NCBI GenBank assembly: GCA_028278125.1
Contig: JANQEY010000014.1
Location: forward strand, 8,114-72,113
Origin: a bacterium
Lineage (GTDB): Bacteria; Electryoneota; Electryoneia; Electryoneales; Electryoneaceae
Direction: 5' to 3'
DNA length: 64,000 bases
In this document: positions 1 to 11,415 of the stretch, piece by piece
Position numbering within the stretch: the stretch's first letter is position 1
Layout of the letters: every line of letters begins with the position of its first letter
Translations under genes and position numbers: made by a program
Notes under the pieces: model-generated
Told to the model about the DNA's origin: nothing
Databases searched by the model: none
What the model saw: only the letters and a program-made list of their open reading frames with translations

Positions 1-1
1 A

Positions 2-1888
<1,887 letters not shown>

Positions 1889-1892
<4 letters not shown>

Positions 1893-2767
1893 AGCTTGGT
1901 TTAGGTACGGTGCAATTCGGGCTTGACTATGGTATTGCAAATCAAACTGGTAAGTGTCCTGAGAGTGAAGCGAGAAGGATTCTCGAATATTCATCCAAGA
2001 AGGAAATAAAGTATATTGATACAGCAGCACAATACGGCTCCAGCGAAGAGCTGCTTGGAAGGATTCTTCCTCTCCATCATGATTTTCGAATCATCACAAA
2101 AACACCATCATTTAAGGTTGACAGGATAACCGATAAACATGCTCATCAGCTTGAAGAGACGTTTAATGAGTCACTCAATAAGCTAGGGCAAAAATCTGTC
2201 TACGGACTGTTGCTGCATAACTCCAAAGATTTGCTGGCGGATAACTCTGAACTCCTTATTGACAGGATGCTGGATTTGAAAGCAAGAAAACTGGTCAATA
2301 AGATTGGAGTTTCTGCCTACACAGCTGACCAGTTGGATTGTGCTATTGGCAGATTTCCTATTGATATCGCCCAAATTCCGATTAATATTTTTGATCAAAG
2401 GTTGATCCAAAGCGGACATCTGGTATCAATGAAAGAAAAAGGAATTGAGTTGCATGCTCGCTCTGTTTTTCTTCAGGGGCTTTTATTGATGACGCCTGAT
2501 TCCATACCAGAATATCTTGCCGCTGCACGGGAACAACTCAGAAAGTTTCACGAATCAGCCACAAGCTATGGTGTGACCTTAATTGAGGCCGCATTGGGAT
2601 TTTGTGAGGATGCCAGTGAGATCGATGTAGTAGTCTGCGGTGTTGATAGTCTTGAGCAATGGCGGGAAATATACACAAGCCAGGGCAAGCCATTACCGCA
2701 TCATGTATATGCTGGTTTGGCGATTTCTGATGAAAAGATCCTGAATCCGGCTAGGTGGCATGTATGA
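1889..2767 (+). CDS. Aldo/keto reductase family protein of the Pse block
   Basis: 292-residue aldo/keto reductase with a TIM-barrel pattern. The family's catalytic tetrad is visible: Asp44 and Tyr49 in IDTAAQYG, Lys71 in IITKTPS and His110 in LLLHN. The N-terminal GLGTVQFGLDYGIAN is the form found in AKRs of surface-sugar clusters. It overlaps pseC by 4 bp (ATGA) and the cytidylyltransferase gene by 8 bp, so it is very probably co-translated with Pse genes. The substrate is not evident. Such genes often accompany Pse or other amino-sugar genes without a settled role; reduction of a keto-sugar or of a side-chain carbonyl are possibilities. The family is sure, the reaction is not. Confidence 0.8.
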
Positions 2768-2780
2768 TTTTTGCAAACCT

Positions 2781-3518
2781 ATGATTGTAGCGATACTTCA
2801 GGCTAGGATGTCATCCACCAGGCTACCGGGAAAAGTTCTCAAGCCTGTGCTGGGAGAGGCGATGCTTGTACGGGAGGCTGAAAGAGTCGGCCGCTCAAAT
2901 CTTATTGATCATCTCATAGTTGCTACCAGTACCGATGCCACCGACGACCCAATCGAGGTGCTGTGCCAAGAGCATGAGTTATCATGTTATAGAGGAAGCC
3001 TTGAAGACGTACTGGACCGTTTTTACCGGGCAGTAAAACCGATGCAGCCAGATGGCGTAGTCAGGCTAACTGGCGACTGCCCTCTGATTGATCACGAAAT
3101 TATCGATAAGGTTATCAGCGCCTATATTGCGGCAGATTTTGACTATGTCAGTAATACAATCAAGCCTACATATCCCGATGGGCAGGATGTCGAGGTGCTA
3201 AGCTTTGAGAGTCTGGAGGTTGCATGGAATGAAGCTGTTCTGCCTAACCACAGAGAGCACGTAACCCCTTTTATTCATAATCATCCAGATCGTTTCAGAT
3301 TGCATAATGTCGAAAATCAATCAGATCTTTCAGGACTAAGGTGGACTGTGGATGAACTGGTGGATTTTCAGCTGATCTCAAAAATCTATGAGGCTATATA
3401 CCCGGTTAAACCAGACTTCAATATGCATGATGTTGTAGATTATCTTGAGAAACATCAGCAACTAATGGCGTTAAATTCACACATAAAACGCAACGCAGGT
3501 GCAAAAAAATCATGCTAA
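2781..3518 (+). CDS. pseF: PseF/SpsF-type cytidylyltransferase (CMP-nonulosonate synthetase-like)
   Basis: 245-residue nucleotidyltransferase of the SpsF/PseF type. PseF activates pseudaminic acid with CTP to CMP-Pse. Seen: MIVAILQARMSSTRLPGKVL, a nucleotide-binding loop with RMSSTRLPGK at residues 9-18, then TSTDATDDPIE, CYRGSLEDVLDRF and RLTGDCPLID. An ATG at 2760 lies in frame and overlaps the AKR gene by 8 bp. I prefer 2781 because the family begins at MIVAILQAR, though neither start has a well-spaced ribosome site. Position between pseC and pseG supports the pseF label, but the SpsF family is broad and the sugar acid cannot be read from sequence. A paralog lies at 21972. Confidence 0.82.
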   Translation: MIVAILQARMSSTRLPGKVLKPVLGEAMLVREAERVGRSNLIDHLIVATSTDATDDPIEVLCQEHELSCYRGSLEDVLDRFYRAVKPMQPDGVVRLTGDCPLIDHEIIDKVISAYIAADFDYVSNTIKPTYPDGQDVEVLSFESLEVAWNEAVLPNHREHVTPFIHNHPDRFRLHNVENQSDLSGLRWTVDELVDFQLISKIYEAIYPVKPDFNMHDVVDYLEKHQQLMALNSHIKRNAGAKKSC

Positions 3519-3557
3519 AAAGAACCCTTGCAATGATCAATTAATACTGGTGATTTA

Positions 3558-4847
3558 ATGTCAGAAAGATACAGGCAATCAGAAGAGCTCCTGCAGCGGG
3601 CATTAAAAACCATACCATTGGGAAGTCAGACATACAGTAAAAGTTTGTATAACTATCCATATGGCGCTTCACCCTTCTTTATTAAACGTGGTGATGGCTC
3701 ATGCGTGTGGGATGTAGATGGGAATCAGTACATTGATTTCGTAAACGCGCTTCTGCCTGTAATATTGGGCTATAACGATCCAGATGTAACATCAGCTGTG
3801 CTTGAACAGCTAAACGACGGCGTGATTTTCTCGCTTGCGCACCCAATCGAAGTCAAGGTTTCAGAAAAGATCGTTGAGATGGTGCCTTGCGCAGAAATGG
3901 TGCGCTTTGGGAAGAATGGTTCTGATGCAACCAGTGGTGCGGTACGTCTTGCAAGGGCTTATACAAAACGGGACCATATTGCTGTATGTGGCTATCATGG
4001 ATGGCAGGATTGGTATATCGGGACGACACCACGCAAGCTGGGCGTACCAAAGCCTGTGCAAGAGTTGGCGCATAGCTTCAATTACAATGATATTGATTCG
4101 CTACATGCGCTATTCAGAAAATATAATGATCAAATAGCTGCTGTTATTATAGAGCCGATGAATGTTATAGAGCCTGGGCCTGGGTATTTGGAAGCGGTAA
4201 AGGAACTTACTCACAAAAATGGGGCGCTCCTGATATTTGATGAAATGATTACTGGGTTCCGTTTCTCCAGAGGAGGCGCGCAGGAGTATTTTAATGTCAC
4301 GCCGGATCTGGCGACTTTTGGAAAAAGCATGGCAAATGGGTACCCAGTTTCAGCCGTTGTTGGCAAGGCAGATATCATGAGGCTGATGGAAGAAATTTTC
4401 TTCTCTTTTACATTCAGTGGTGAGACGCTTTCGCTTGCTGCGACTTATGCAACACTGCAGAAAATACAGAATCAGCCTGTAATAGAAACCATTAGAAAAC
4501 AGGGGCAAAAGATTAAGGCTGGTTTAGAGGGTTTAATTGCTAAATATGATGTCAGCCATATTCTGAAAACTTCTGGTAATCCTGTTTGGTCGTTTTTGCT
4601 GTTTCAGGACACAGAGGTTTATACCAAGTGGGAAATAAGAACACTCTTTATGCAAGAGATGCTTGCTAGAGGTATCATTGTATGCGGCACTCATAATATT
4701 AGCTATTCACATAGTGATGATGATGTTAATGAGTTGCTGGAAGCATATAATGAAGTATTGCCTTTGTTGAAAGGTGCGGTTATTGAAAAAGACCTGCATC
4801 AGAAACTCACATGTAAAATGCTGCAGCCGGTATTCCAGGTTCGTTGA
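3558..4847 (+). CDS. Class III PLP aminotransferase (glutamate-1-semialdehyde aminomutase-like)
   Basis: 429-residue fold-type I, class III aminotransferase. Seen: GDGSCVWDVDGNQYIDF near residue 50, GKNGSDATSGAVRLAR (phosphate-binding region), LIFDEMITGFRFSRGG (PLP-contacting Asp) and LATFGKSMANGYPVSA with Lys256 as the PLP lysine. It resembles HemL, but its place between pseF and pseG makes sugar or side-chain amination or isomerisation far more likely than heme synthesis. Class III enzymes of this kind occur in several Pse-type clusters. A GGTGA ribosome site lies just before the ATG. The last codons overlap a possible upstream TTG start of the next gene. The exact substrate is unknown. Confidence 0.82.
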   Translation: MSERYRQSEELLQRALKTIPLGSQTYSKSLYNYPYGASPFFIKRGDGSCVWDVDGNQYIDFVNALLPVILGYNDPDVTSAVLEQLNDGVIFSLAHPIEVKVSEKIVEMVPCAEMVRFGKNGSDATSGAVRLARAYTKRDHIAVCGYHGWQDWYIGTTPRKLGVPKPVQELAHSFNYNDIDSLHALFRKYNDQIAAVIIEPMNVIEPGPGYLEAVKELTHKNGALLIFDEMITGFRFSRGGAQEYFNVTPDLATFGKSMANGYPVSAVVGKADIMRLMEEIFFSFTFSGETLSLAATYATLQKIQNQPVIETIRKQGQKIKAGLEGLIAKYDVSHILKTSGNPVWSFLLFQDTEVYTKWEIRTLFMQEMLARGIIVCGTHNISYSHSDDDVNELLEAYNEVLPLLKGAVIEKDLHQKLTCKMLQPVFQVR

Positions 4848-4867
4848 TCCAAGAGGTGTCATCAGGT

Positions 4868-6442
4868 ATGCAATGTGCAATACGTGCCGATTCATCCACT
4901 AGGATAGGTAGTGGGCATGTAATGCGGTGCATCGCACTTGCGCAGGCGCTTCAGGATGCTGGGCACACTGTTGATTTCATATGTCGTGAACATGAAGGTA
5001 ATCTCAGTAATTTGATAGAGAAAAACGGATTTTATACCCATCGTCTAGCCAGAAATGGGGTTAGTGGTAGCGCCCCAGAATCAGGCCTTGGATATAAAGG
5101 TTGGCTCGGCGTGACCATTGAGGAAGATGCGGCAGAGACCATAGAAGTATTGAATAGTATGGATGGTGTAGAATGGCTTATCGTCGATCATTATGCGCTT
5201 GGAGAACAGTGGGAGAGCCTGGTTAAACCCTATACTGGTAGGGTTATGGTGATTGATGATCTTGCGGACCGTAGGCATCAGTGCGATATCCTTCTAGACC
5301 AGAATTTCGTGCATGATTATGAACGCCGCTATGATGGTTTAGTCCCACAACACTGTAAAATGCTTTTGGGGCCTGGGTATTCACTACTACGACCAGAGTT
5401 CAGAAAGATTTATGAGGAGTCGTCTGACAGACTCAGAAGAAGCTCAGTTAGTCGATTGCTGATTTCATTTGGAGGATCTGATAATTCTAATCAGACTGTA
5501 AAAGCACTTGAAGCCGTAGGTATGCTTGGCAAGTGCGATATTCTTATTGATGTCGTAATTGGAGCGGCAAATCCTAATAGTGATTTGGTTGCCAGACAAT
5601 GTGCGGAATATTCTAATGTGTCCCTGCATCATCAGTCTGACAATATGGCTGAGATTATGATACACGCTGATATTGCAATCGGTGGGAGTGGTTCCATGAC
5701 CTGGGAGCGATGCGCGCTTGGGTTACCAAGTGTGATTATCGGTCTAAATTCGCATCAGCATATGCTGGCGAAAGAGGTAGATAAAAAGGGTGCTGCTATA
5801 TACTTGGGTGATAAAGGTGATGTTACTTCCACGATGGTATATATTGCGATTAATGATTTGATTAGTAACCCAGATAAGTTACAAGCGATATCTGAACGTT
5901 CGTTGAGACTGGTGAGTGTAAATGGCGCAGAAAGGGTATGCCGGTTACTTCAAGGGGTGCTACTCCGCAAAGTTGGAATAGACAGTGGTCGGCAGTTATT
6001 GTCCTGGGCGAATGATGATGTGGTAAGGAAAAGTGCATTCAGGTCTGAGCCGATTACGTGGGAGGAACATTTAGAGTGGCTGCAGAAAAAACTGCAGGAT
6101 CCAGACTGTTTGTTCTTCATCGCCTACTTCGGGAATGTTCCGGTTGGGCAGATACGTTTTGATTTACATGGGGATGAAGCAGTGATTGATATATCTGTTG
6201 CTCCAGAATACCGTAAGGGAGGGTATGGGCAAATGATATTGGAACAAGGATTGCGGGAACTTTTCTCAATCAACCCTGCATACACGGCTGTAGCCATGGT
6301 CAAGGCTCATAATACAGCGTCTAGCAAACTATTTCAGCGCGTAGGTTTTGAAGAGAAGAAAGCAGATACAGATAACGTTTTACGTTATGAGTTGGTATGC
6401 ACGCCAGAAAAAAGAAATGTAGGTTGTTTTGCGCATTTATAA
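4868..6442 (+). CDS. pseG: PseG-PseH fusion: UDP-sugar hydrolase plus GNAT N-acetyltransferase
   Basis: 524 residues in two domains. Residues about 1-330 are PseG, which removes UDP from UDP-2,4-diacetamido-2,4,6-trideoxy-L-altrose: GSGHVMRC contains His17, the position of the catalytic His in characterised PseG, followed by LIVDHYALG, VIDDLADR and IAIGGSGSMTWER (GT-B-like C-terminal half). Residues about 365-515 form a GNAT domain of PseH type (N4-acetylation): RSEPITWEEHLEWL, VPVGQIRFD, then DISVAPEYRKGGYGQMI as the acetyl-CoA loop. PseH acts just before PseG, so the fusion joins consecutive steps. The ATG at 4868 preceded by AAGAGG fits better than a TTG at 4844. In typical loci pseI comes next; here a ComA homologue follows. 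Confidence 0.92.
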   Translation: MQCAIRADSSTRIGSGHVMRCIALAQALQDAGHTVDFICREHEGNLSNLIEKNGFYTHRLARNGVSGSAPESGLGYKGWLGVTIEEDAAETIEVLNSMDGVEWLIVDHYALGEQWESLVKPYTGRVMVIDDLADRRHQCDILLDQNFVHDYERRYDGLVPQHCKMLLGPGYSLLRPEFRKIYEESSDRLRRSSVSRLLISFGGSDNSNQTVKALEAVGMLGKCDILIDVVIGAANPNSDLVARQCAEYSNVSLHHQSDNMAEIMIHADIAIGGSGSMTWERCALGLPSVIIGLNSHQHMLAKEVDKKGAAIYLGDKGDVTSTMVYIAINDLISNPDKLQAISERSLRLVSVNGAERVCRLLQGVLLRKVGIDSGRQLLSWANDDVVRKSAFRSEPITWEEHLEWLQKKLQDPDCLFFIAYFGNVPVGQIRFDLHGDEAVIDISVAPEYRKGGYGQMILEQGLRELFSINPAYTAVAMVKAHNTASSKLFQRVGFEEKKADTDNVLRYELVCTPEKRNVGCFAHL

Positions 6443-6481
6443 TCGTACTGATTTTTTTTGGGGAAATTGACATAAATTACG

Positions 6482-7267
6482 ATGACTGAATTCAAACTTG
6501 ATCTACCGGCAAGAACATTTAAACCAAGAGAGAATGGTATTTCCAATCTGGTCGATAATGGCTATGGGTTATCACATCTGGCTGACATACTTAGCTTTTG
6601 TGGGGACTATATCGATATAGTCAAGTTGGGCTGGGCGTCTGCGTATATAACTAAAAACCTCAACGACAAGATAAAGCTCTTCCGAGAGCACGATATCCAA
6701 GTATGTCTCGGAGGCATGATGTTCGAGATATGTTTCTGGCAAGGTAAGATCCCTCAGTATGAGGATTTCATGAAACGTCTTGGAATCGATATGGTAGAGG
6801 TTTCCAACGGTTCACTACCGATATCTGAGGGCGATAAGGTTCGCATGATTGAGCATTTTAGTGGGCGCGGCTTTACCGTTTTATCAGAGGTGGGTAGTAA
6901 AGATGTGAATGTTTGCGCTCCTTCAGAAACATGGGTGGCTTGTATTAAGGATGATCTGGAAGCAGGCGCATGGAAGGTGATTACCGAAGGCAGAGCTGAT
7001 GCCAGTGCGGGTATCTATGACAGTAGTGGCGCAATCAAATCAGAGTTGATTGATGATATACTAGAGTCTGGTGTTCCGGTTGAGAGGTTGGTATTTGAGG
7101 CACCACATAAGCGGCAGATGTCCTGGTTGATTCAACGTGTAGGTGCAAATGTGAATATCGGTAATGTCCCGCTTGATGAGGTATTGAACCTCGAAACACT
7201 TCGGCTTGGATTGCGTGGCGATACGGTCGAGTTTTTTCATAACAAGGGTGGCGCTTTGCATAGCTAA
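6482..7267 (+). CDS. comA: ComA-family phosphosulfolactate synthase
   Basis: 261-residue TIM-barrel protein matching the (2R)-phospho-3-sulfolactate synthase family, which adds sulfite to phosphoenolpyruvate. Family blocks seen in order: FKPRENGISNLVDNGYGL, DYIDIVKLGWASAY, GGMMFEICFWQGK, VEVSNGSLPISEGDK, TVLSEVGSKD, ITEGRADASAGIYDSSG, VFEAPHKRQMSW and NVNIGNVPLDEVLNLETL-RLGLRGDT. Length matches the family. Known contexts are coenzyme M synthesis in methanogens and sulfolactate formation in Bacillus spores; neither fits here. It follows the pseG-pseH fusion by 39 bp, the usual place of pseI, and a ComB homologue lies at 12473. Family membership is firm. That sulfite is the true substrate here is inference. 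Confidence 0.87.
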   Translation: MTEFKLDLPARTFKPRENGISNLVDNGYGLSHLADILSFCGDYIDIVKLGWASAYITKNLNDKIKLFREHDIQVCLGGMMFEICFWQGKIPQYEDFMKRLGIDMVEVSNGSLPISEGDKVRMIEHFSGRGFTVLSEVGSKDVNVCAPSETWVACIKDDLEAGAWKVITEGRADASAGIYDSSGAIKSELIDDILESGVPVERLVFEAPHKRQMSWLIQRVGANVNIGNVPLDEVLNLETLRLGLRGDTVEFFHNKGGALHS

Positions 7268-7393
7268 CATTGGCTTGTTGGCATATTTATTTGTTTTAAT
7301 TATTCTCTTCTATCGTCTTGTACTCATGATTCGTGTCTCTAAGGGCTGCGTTTGTCTTAGGTGTCTGGTTACTTACGATATCGGAAACATCCT

Positions 7394-9400
7394 ATGATTA
7401 TTTTTCTCAGTGATCTGCAGAATTCGTATTACCGTTATTTAAGGAATTCCGTCCCAATCGGAATGGGGTTTGTTGCTGCTTACCTTAAAAAAACCTTTGG
7501 TGATAGTGTAGAGATACATCAGTTTAGAAAGTTCGAGGAGCTTTATGATGCACTGAAGGTGAAGACACCTCAACTCGCTGCATTCGGCTCATACAGTTGG
7601 AATACGTCATTAACCAGAAAGGTGGTGCAGTATATTCGCTCCAGATCTCCAGATACGATAATTGCAGTCGGGGGGCCTGATATCTCAGAAGTGGCTTCTG
7701 TTACCGCCTGTAGTATCGAAGAGAATCCTGCAGTTGACTTCTTTCTCCCAAATGAGGGTGAGGCACCGATGCGTAACCTGGTTGAAGCTGTAATGGGGTT
7801 ACGTGCAGATGAAGTGCGTGGTATGACAATCAATGGCTGTTATTCGCACGGTACAACATCTAATGTGCCAAATGGTAACGCTATTGTCCGTTTTGATGAA
7901 GATATAAATGAGATACCTTCACCTTACCTGTCTGGGCTAATGGACCGGTTTCTAGCTGATCCAGACTATATCCCTATCATTCAAACTGCCAGAGGCTGTC
8001 CGTATCATTGCACCTTTTGTGTTTCAGGTAAGGATAGCTGGAACAGGGTAAAAACATTTGATATGGACCGGGTGAAGGCTGAAATAGATTATATTGGCGA
8101 GCATGCAGTAAACAAGGGTCTGCGTTTGGCCGATGAAAACTTTGGTTTGCTCAAGCGTGATGTTGAGATAGCTGAATACTTTATGCATAAAAGGCGTACT
8201 ACCGGAAGGCCAATATCGGTATCGGTGTACACAGATAAGCATCCAACAGATCGGGTTAAAGAGATAAATCTGATGATGCGTGACCTGACACCGTTTTGTA
8301 TTAGTTGTCAGACGCTGACCTATGATGTGTTGCAGAATATTAAACGGGTTAACCTGAAGGATGAGAAAGTAACTGCGGCTGTGGAATTTGCCCAATCAAA
8401 TGACCTTATGTTGGTTAGTGAAATGATTTTTGCCCTCCCAGGGGAGACTGTTGAATCATTTATGGCATCGATAGACAGATTGATAGATCTGCGCTTTGAG
8501 AGTATTGCAATCAGTCAGCTTAGGATACTCAAGGGCACCGAAATGGATTATCCGGAAGACCGGCAGAAATACGATGTAGAGACCATGTTTGCCATGTCAG
8601 AGAATGGTTACACTGACCATGAAGAATTGGAGAATATTGAAATAGATGAATGGGTAGTTGCAAACAATACCCTTTCTCGGGATGAGTACTTCGATACCAA
8701 TAAATTCATATTCCTGTTCGACTTTGGCCATTTCCGCGGCTATTTGTTGGAACTACTTTTCTTTTTTGAAGGGCTTGGAGTACGTGCATCACGACTGCTG
8801 TTAAGTGCGGTTCAGGATGTTGAAAGATGTATGACCGTAAGCAGCTATGCAGAGCGGTTCTCTAGTGCTATGCGTGAAATGTTGCACTCTACACCAGAAG
8901 AGGCTGTAAATTACGTTCGTCACAAAATGGCAACGGATCCAGCAGCGTTGGAAGGTATATACCGGCTTGAAGAGAGATTAATGATTGAGATGCTTATGTC
9001 TGGGCATCTGTCAAAAGTTGTTGATGAAGTGGCTGAAACTGGCCGGCGGCTGTACCAGGAGCAAAACGATACGTTGCCACCACAGTTTGATGAGCAACTC
9101 AGTCTCATTAAGGAGACCGTGAAACTGAGCCATATCCCACTGGATAAACCAAGTCCTGATGAGATTGTAATTGAAGCACAGTATGATTTGACGGCCTGGG
9201 TGGGAGATAATTACTCACAGCCATTGGGGTCCTACAGGCAACAGCAGCCTATCAGGGTTGGCCTGCGTATCCGCAATCCGGCGGTCTATCCTGCGCTGTG
9301 GGACAGTACCAGTAATTTATTTGATCGCCACAAGCGGCATTTTCTTACAGTAAACTCCTCAAACCGCCGCCGGTTTATCACGGAGCCTGCAACAGGATAA
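7394..9400 (+). CDS. B12-binding domain radical SAM protein (large, 668 aa)
   Basis: The N-terminal ~130 residues resemble a cobalamin-binding domain (VPIGMGFVAAYLKKTFGD; FGSYSWNTS; AVGGPDISEV; PNEGEAPMRNLVEA). The radical SAM core has CPYHCTFC at Cys202, Cys206 and Cys209 to hold the 4Fe-4S cluster, followed by LRLADENFGLL and MIFALPGETVESF. A long C-terminal region of about 250 residues has no motif I recognise. Class B radical SAM enzymes methylate unactivated carbons or rearrange substrates; the substrate here is unknown. The ATG at 7394 was chosen because MIIFLSDLQN starts the Rossmann-like domain. It sits between comA and the carbamoyltransferase, suggesting a tailoring role on the same molecule. 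Confidence 0.82.
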   Translation: MIIFLSDLQNSYYRYLRNSVPIGMGFVAAYLKKTFGDSVEIHQFRKFEELYDALKVKTPQLAAFGSYSWNTSLTRKVVQYIRSRSPDTIIAVGGPDISEVASVTACSIEENPAVDFFLPNEGEAPMRNLVEAVMGLRADEVRGMTINGCYSHGTTSNVPNGNAIVRFDEDINEIPSPYLSGLMDRFLADPDYIPIIQTARGCPYHCTFCVSGKDSWNRVKTFDMDRVKAEIDYIGEHAVNKGLRLADENFGLLKRDVEIAEYFMHKRRTTGRPISVSVYTDKHPTDRVKEINLMMRDLTPFCISCQTLTYDVLQNIKRVNLKDEKVTAAVEFAQSNDLMLVSEMIFALPGETVESFMASIDRLIDLRFESIAISQLRILKGTEMDYPEDRQKYDVETMFAMSENGYTDHEELENIEIDEWVVANNTLSRDEYFDTNKFIFLFDFGHFRGYLLELLFFFEGLGVRASRLLLSAVQDVERCMTVSSYAERFSSAMREMLHSTPEEAVNYVRHKMATDPAALEGIYRLEERLMIEMLMSGHLSKVVDEVAETGRRLYQEQNDTLPPQFDEQLSLIKETVKLSHIPLDKPSPDEIVIEAQYDLTAWVGDNYSQPLGSYRQQQPIRVGLRIRNPAVYPALWDSTSNLFDRHKRHFLTVNSSNRRRFITEPATG

Positions 9401-9543
9401 CATTTGTTCTGGTTTTGGTAAGAAACATGTTGGTATCTCTAGTATGGCAATGGAAATCGCAGATGTCTGGTTATTACTGTACCTGGCATATTCTTGATAC
9501 TATTGAATGTATCACGAACAGTAATTGAATATATTTTTATATC

Positions 9544-9567
9544 AACCGTCCTACTGTTGACGGTTTT
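9544..9567 (+). terminator. Candidate hairpin upstream of the carbamoyltransferase gene
   Basis: AACCGTC at 9544-9550 and GACGGTT at 9559-9565 form a 7-bp perfect stem with an 8-base loop, followed only by TTC. It lies in the 200-bp gap between the B12 radical SAM gene and the carbamoyltransferase gene. The T-run is short, so it could be a weak terminator, an attenuator or nothing. Confidence 0.25.
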
Positions 9568-9600
9568 CGGATTAATTAATAGCTTGATGGTTACAGGATT

Positions 9601-11415
9601 ATGATTGTACTTGGTATTCATGATGGTCATTGTTCATCTGCGTGTCTAATGCAAGATGGCAAACTGCTGGCACTGGCTGCGGAGGAGAGGTTTACCAGAC
9701 TAAAAAATGATCATGGGTATCCATACCATGCGATAGAGTTCTGCCTGGAGCAGGTCAGCCTAAAGCCGGAAGACCTAGATGAAGTGGCTTTTGCAACAAA
9801 GGATATGAGTATCTTTTCTGTTGGTTTAAAGGCAATTGCGACATTTGATGGCAAGGACTGGACACGATTACATCGTGACTACTGGAAGCCGAAATTGTAT
9901 GAAGGCATTGAAAATACTGAAGTATTTGAGCAACTGTGGAGGGATGAACGCTTCAAGGATCTGGAGCACTACTACGATTTTTCGTCTGTAGATGGAAGTT
10001 ATGCGTCATTGACAAATTCGAGGCTTTCTCGGTCAATTCGCATCGAGGGTGTGAAACGCCATCTGGCGGTACCAGAGGAAAAGATCAGGTTCTATGATCA
10101 TCATTCCTGTCATGCGTACTATGCGCTATTCGGTAGCCCAATCCGCCAAGATAATACAATGATATACACATTGGATGGTGGAGGTGATTCAGCTGTATCT
10201 ACACTATTCCGTTTTAAGGATGGTGTTGTGCAAGAGTTGGCGCGGTCAAATCGTGTTGATATTGCACGCATATATCGTGAGTTGACTCATATTATGGGGA
10301 TGAAGCTGGGTGAGCACGAATTTAAGGTAATGGGGCTTGCTCCGTATGTAACCGACCGTGAATTCAAGAAAAGCTGGTCTGTTTTTGATGGTGTTTTTGG
10401 CGTCAAGGATGATCTTATATGCTATGAGGAAGGTCGGCGCCCGAAGGATCTCTATTTCCACTTTAAGGATGCTTTTGAGGGGCACCGTTTTGACGGTATC
10501 GCAGCTGCTGTACAGCACATGGCTGAAACGAGTGTGCGGCGCTGGTTCAAGACTACACAGGAAAAATACAGTTCACGCTATGCAGTGTTCGCTGGTGGCG
10601 TGGCGATGAATGTAAAGTTGAATATGCTGCTAGCGGAAGAATCATACATGGATGATTTTTATGTATGCCCTAGCCCGACGGATGATACTCTTTGTGTTGG
10701 AGCCTGTTACATGGCTGAACTCCAGCGGGATCCTGGGGTGTGGAATAGACTTGAGCCGATAAGCGATCCTTATCTGGGGCCGGAATTTGGTAGGTCTGTT
10801 ATCTTGCAGGCTATAAGGGATAACAACCTTGGTAGTGAATGTGTAGTTGAGGAGGGTGTTACAGACCAGCGTACAGCAGAACTTCTGGCGCAGAATATGG
10901 TGGTTGCTAGGTGTAGTGGTCGAATGGAATTCGGACAGCGTGCTATGGGTAATCGCTCAATTCTTGCAAACCCACGTACTGGAGATACGGTGGAAAAGAT
11001 CAATACTCAGATCAAGTATCGTGATTTCTGGATGCCATTTGCCCCTGTCATACTCGCGGAAAGAGCAAATGACTATCTGGAGTCGGAGAATCCTAACATA
11101 AAGCGTTCCTACATGATGATAGGCTCAAGAACGACGTTACAGGGCAGGACAGAACTGCCGGCAGCCATACATCGTGGGGACGGTACCGCACGACCACAGG
11201 TTCTCCAGCGTAATCAGAATCATGGTTATTATGACATTATCAAGGAGTTTGAGAAATTGACTGGGACGGGAGCACTGCTAAATACCTCATTCAATCTTCA
11301 CGGTGAGCCTATTGTATGTACACCATCTGATGCCATCAGTACATTTCAAAGAAGTGAGCTGGATGTTCTTTTAATGGATGATATTGCTATCATACGCGGT
11401 CAAACATCCAAATGA
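9601..11415 (+). CDS. NodU/CmcH-family carbamoyltransferase
   Basis: 604-residue carbamoyltransferase. The family transfers the carbamoyl group of carbamoyl phosphate, via carbamoyl-adenylate, to a hydroxyl (NodU on Nod factors; CmcH and TobZ on antibiotics). Seen: N-terminal ASKHA-type block MIVLGIHDGHCSSACL with AAEERFTRLKND, the DHHSCHAYYA metal-binding His cluster, YTLDGGGDSAV, AGGVAMNVKLN, and the C-terminal YrdC-like half with RCSGRMEFGQRAMGNRSIL and LNTSFNLHGEPIV. Length matches the family. Its TGA overlaps the ATP-grasp start (ATGA). Carbamoylation of a hydroxyl on the glycan or its precursor is the likely job; the acceptor cannot be told. Confidence 0.9.
   Translation: MIVLGIHDGHCSSACLMQDGKLLALAAEERFTRLKNDHGYPYHAIEFCLEQVSLKPEDLDEVAFATKDMSIFSVGLKAIATFDGKDWTRLHRDYWKPKLYEGIENTEVFEQLWRDERFKDLEHYYDFSSVDGSYASLTNSRLSRSIRIEGVKRHLAVPEEKIRFYDHHSCHAYYALFGSPIRQDNTMIYTLDGGGDSAVSTLFRFKDGVVQELARSNRVDIARIYRELTHIMGMKLGEHEFKVMGLAPYVTDREFKKSWSVFDGVFGVKDDLICYEEGRRPKDLYFHFKDAFEGHRFDGIAAAVQHMAETSVRRWFKTTQEKYSSRYAVFAGGVAMNVKLNMLLAEESYMDDFYVCPSPTDDTLCVGACYMAELQRDPGVWNRLEPISDPYLGPEFGRSVILQAIRDNNLGSECVVEEGVTDQRTAELLAQNMVVARCSGRMEFGQRAMGNRSILANPRTGDTVEKINTQIKYRDFWMPFAPVILAERANDYLESENPNIKRSYMMIGSRTTLQGRTELPAAIHRGDGTARPQVLQRNQNHGYYDIIKEFEKLTGTGALLNTSFNLHGEPIVCTPSDAISTFQRSELDVLLMDDIAIIRGQTSK

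Noticed and set aside
3558..4847. hemL (glutamate-1-semialdehyde aminomutase) for heme synthesis
   Set aside because: Class III similarity only; it lies inside the Pse block between pseF and pseG.
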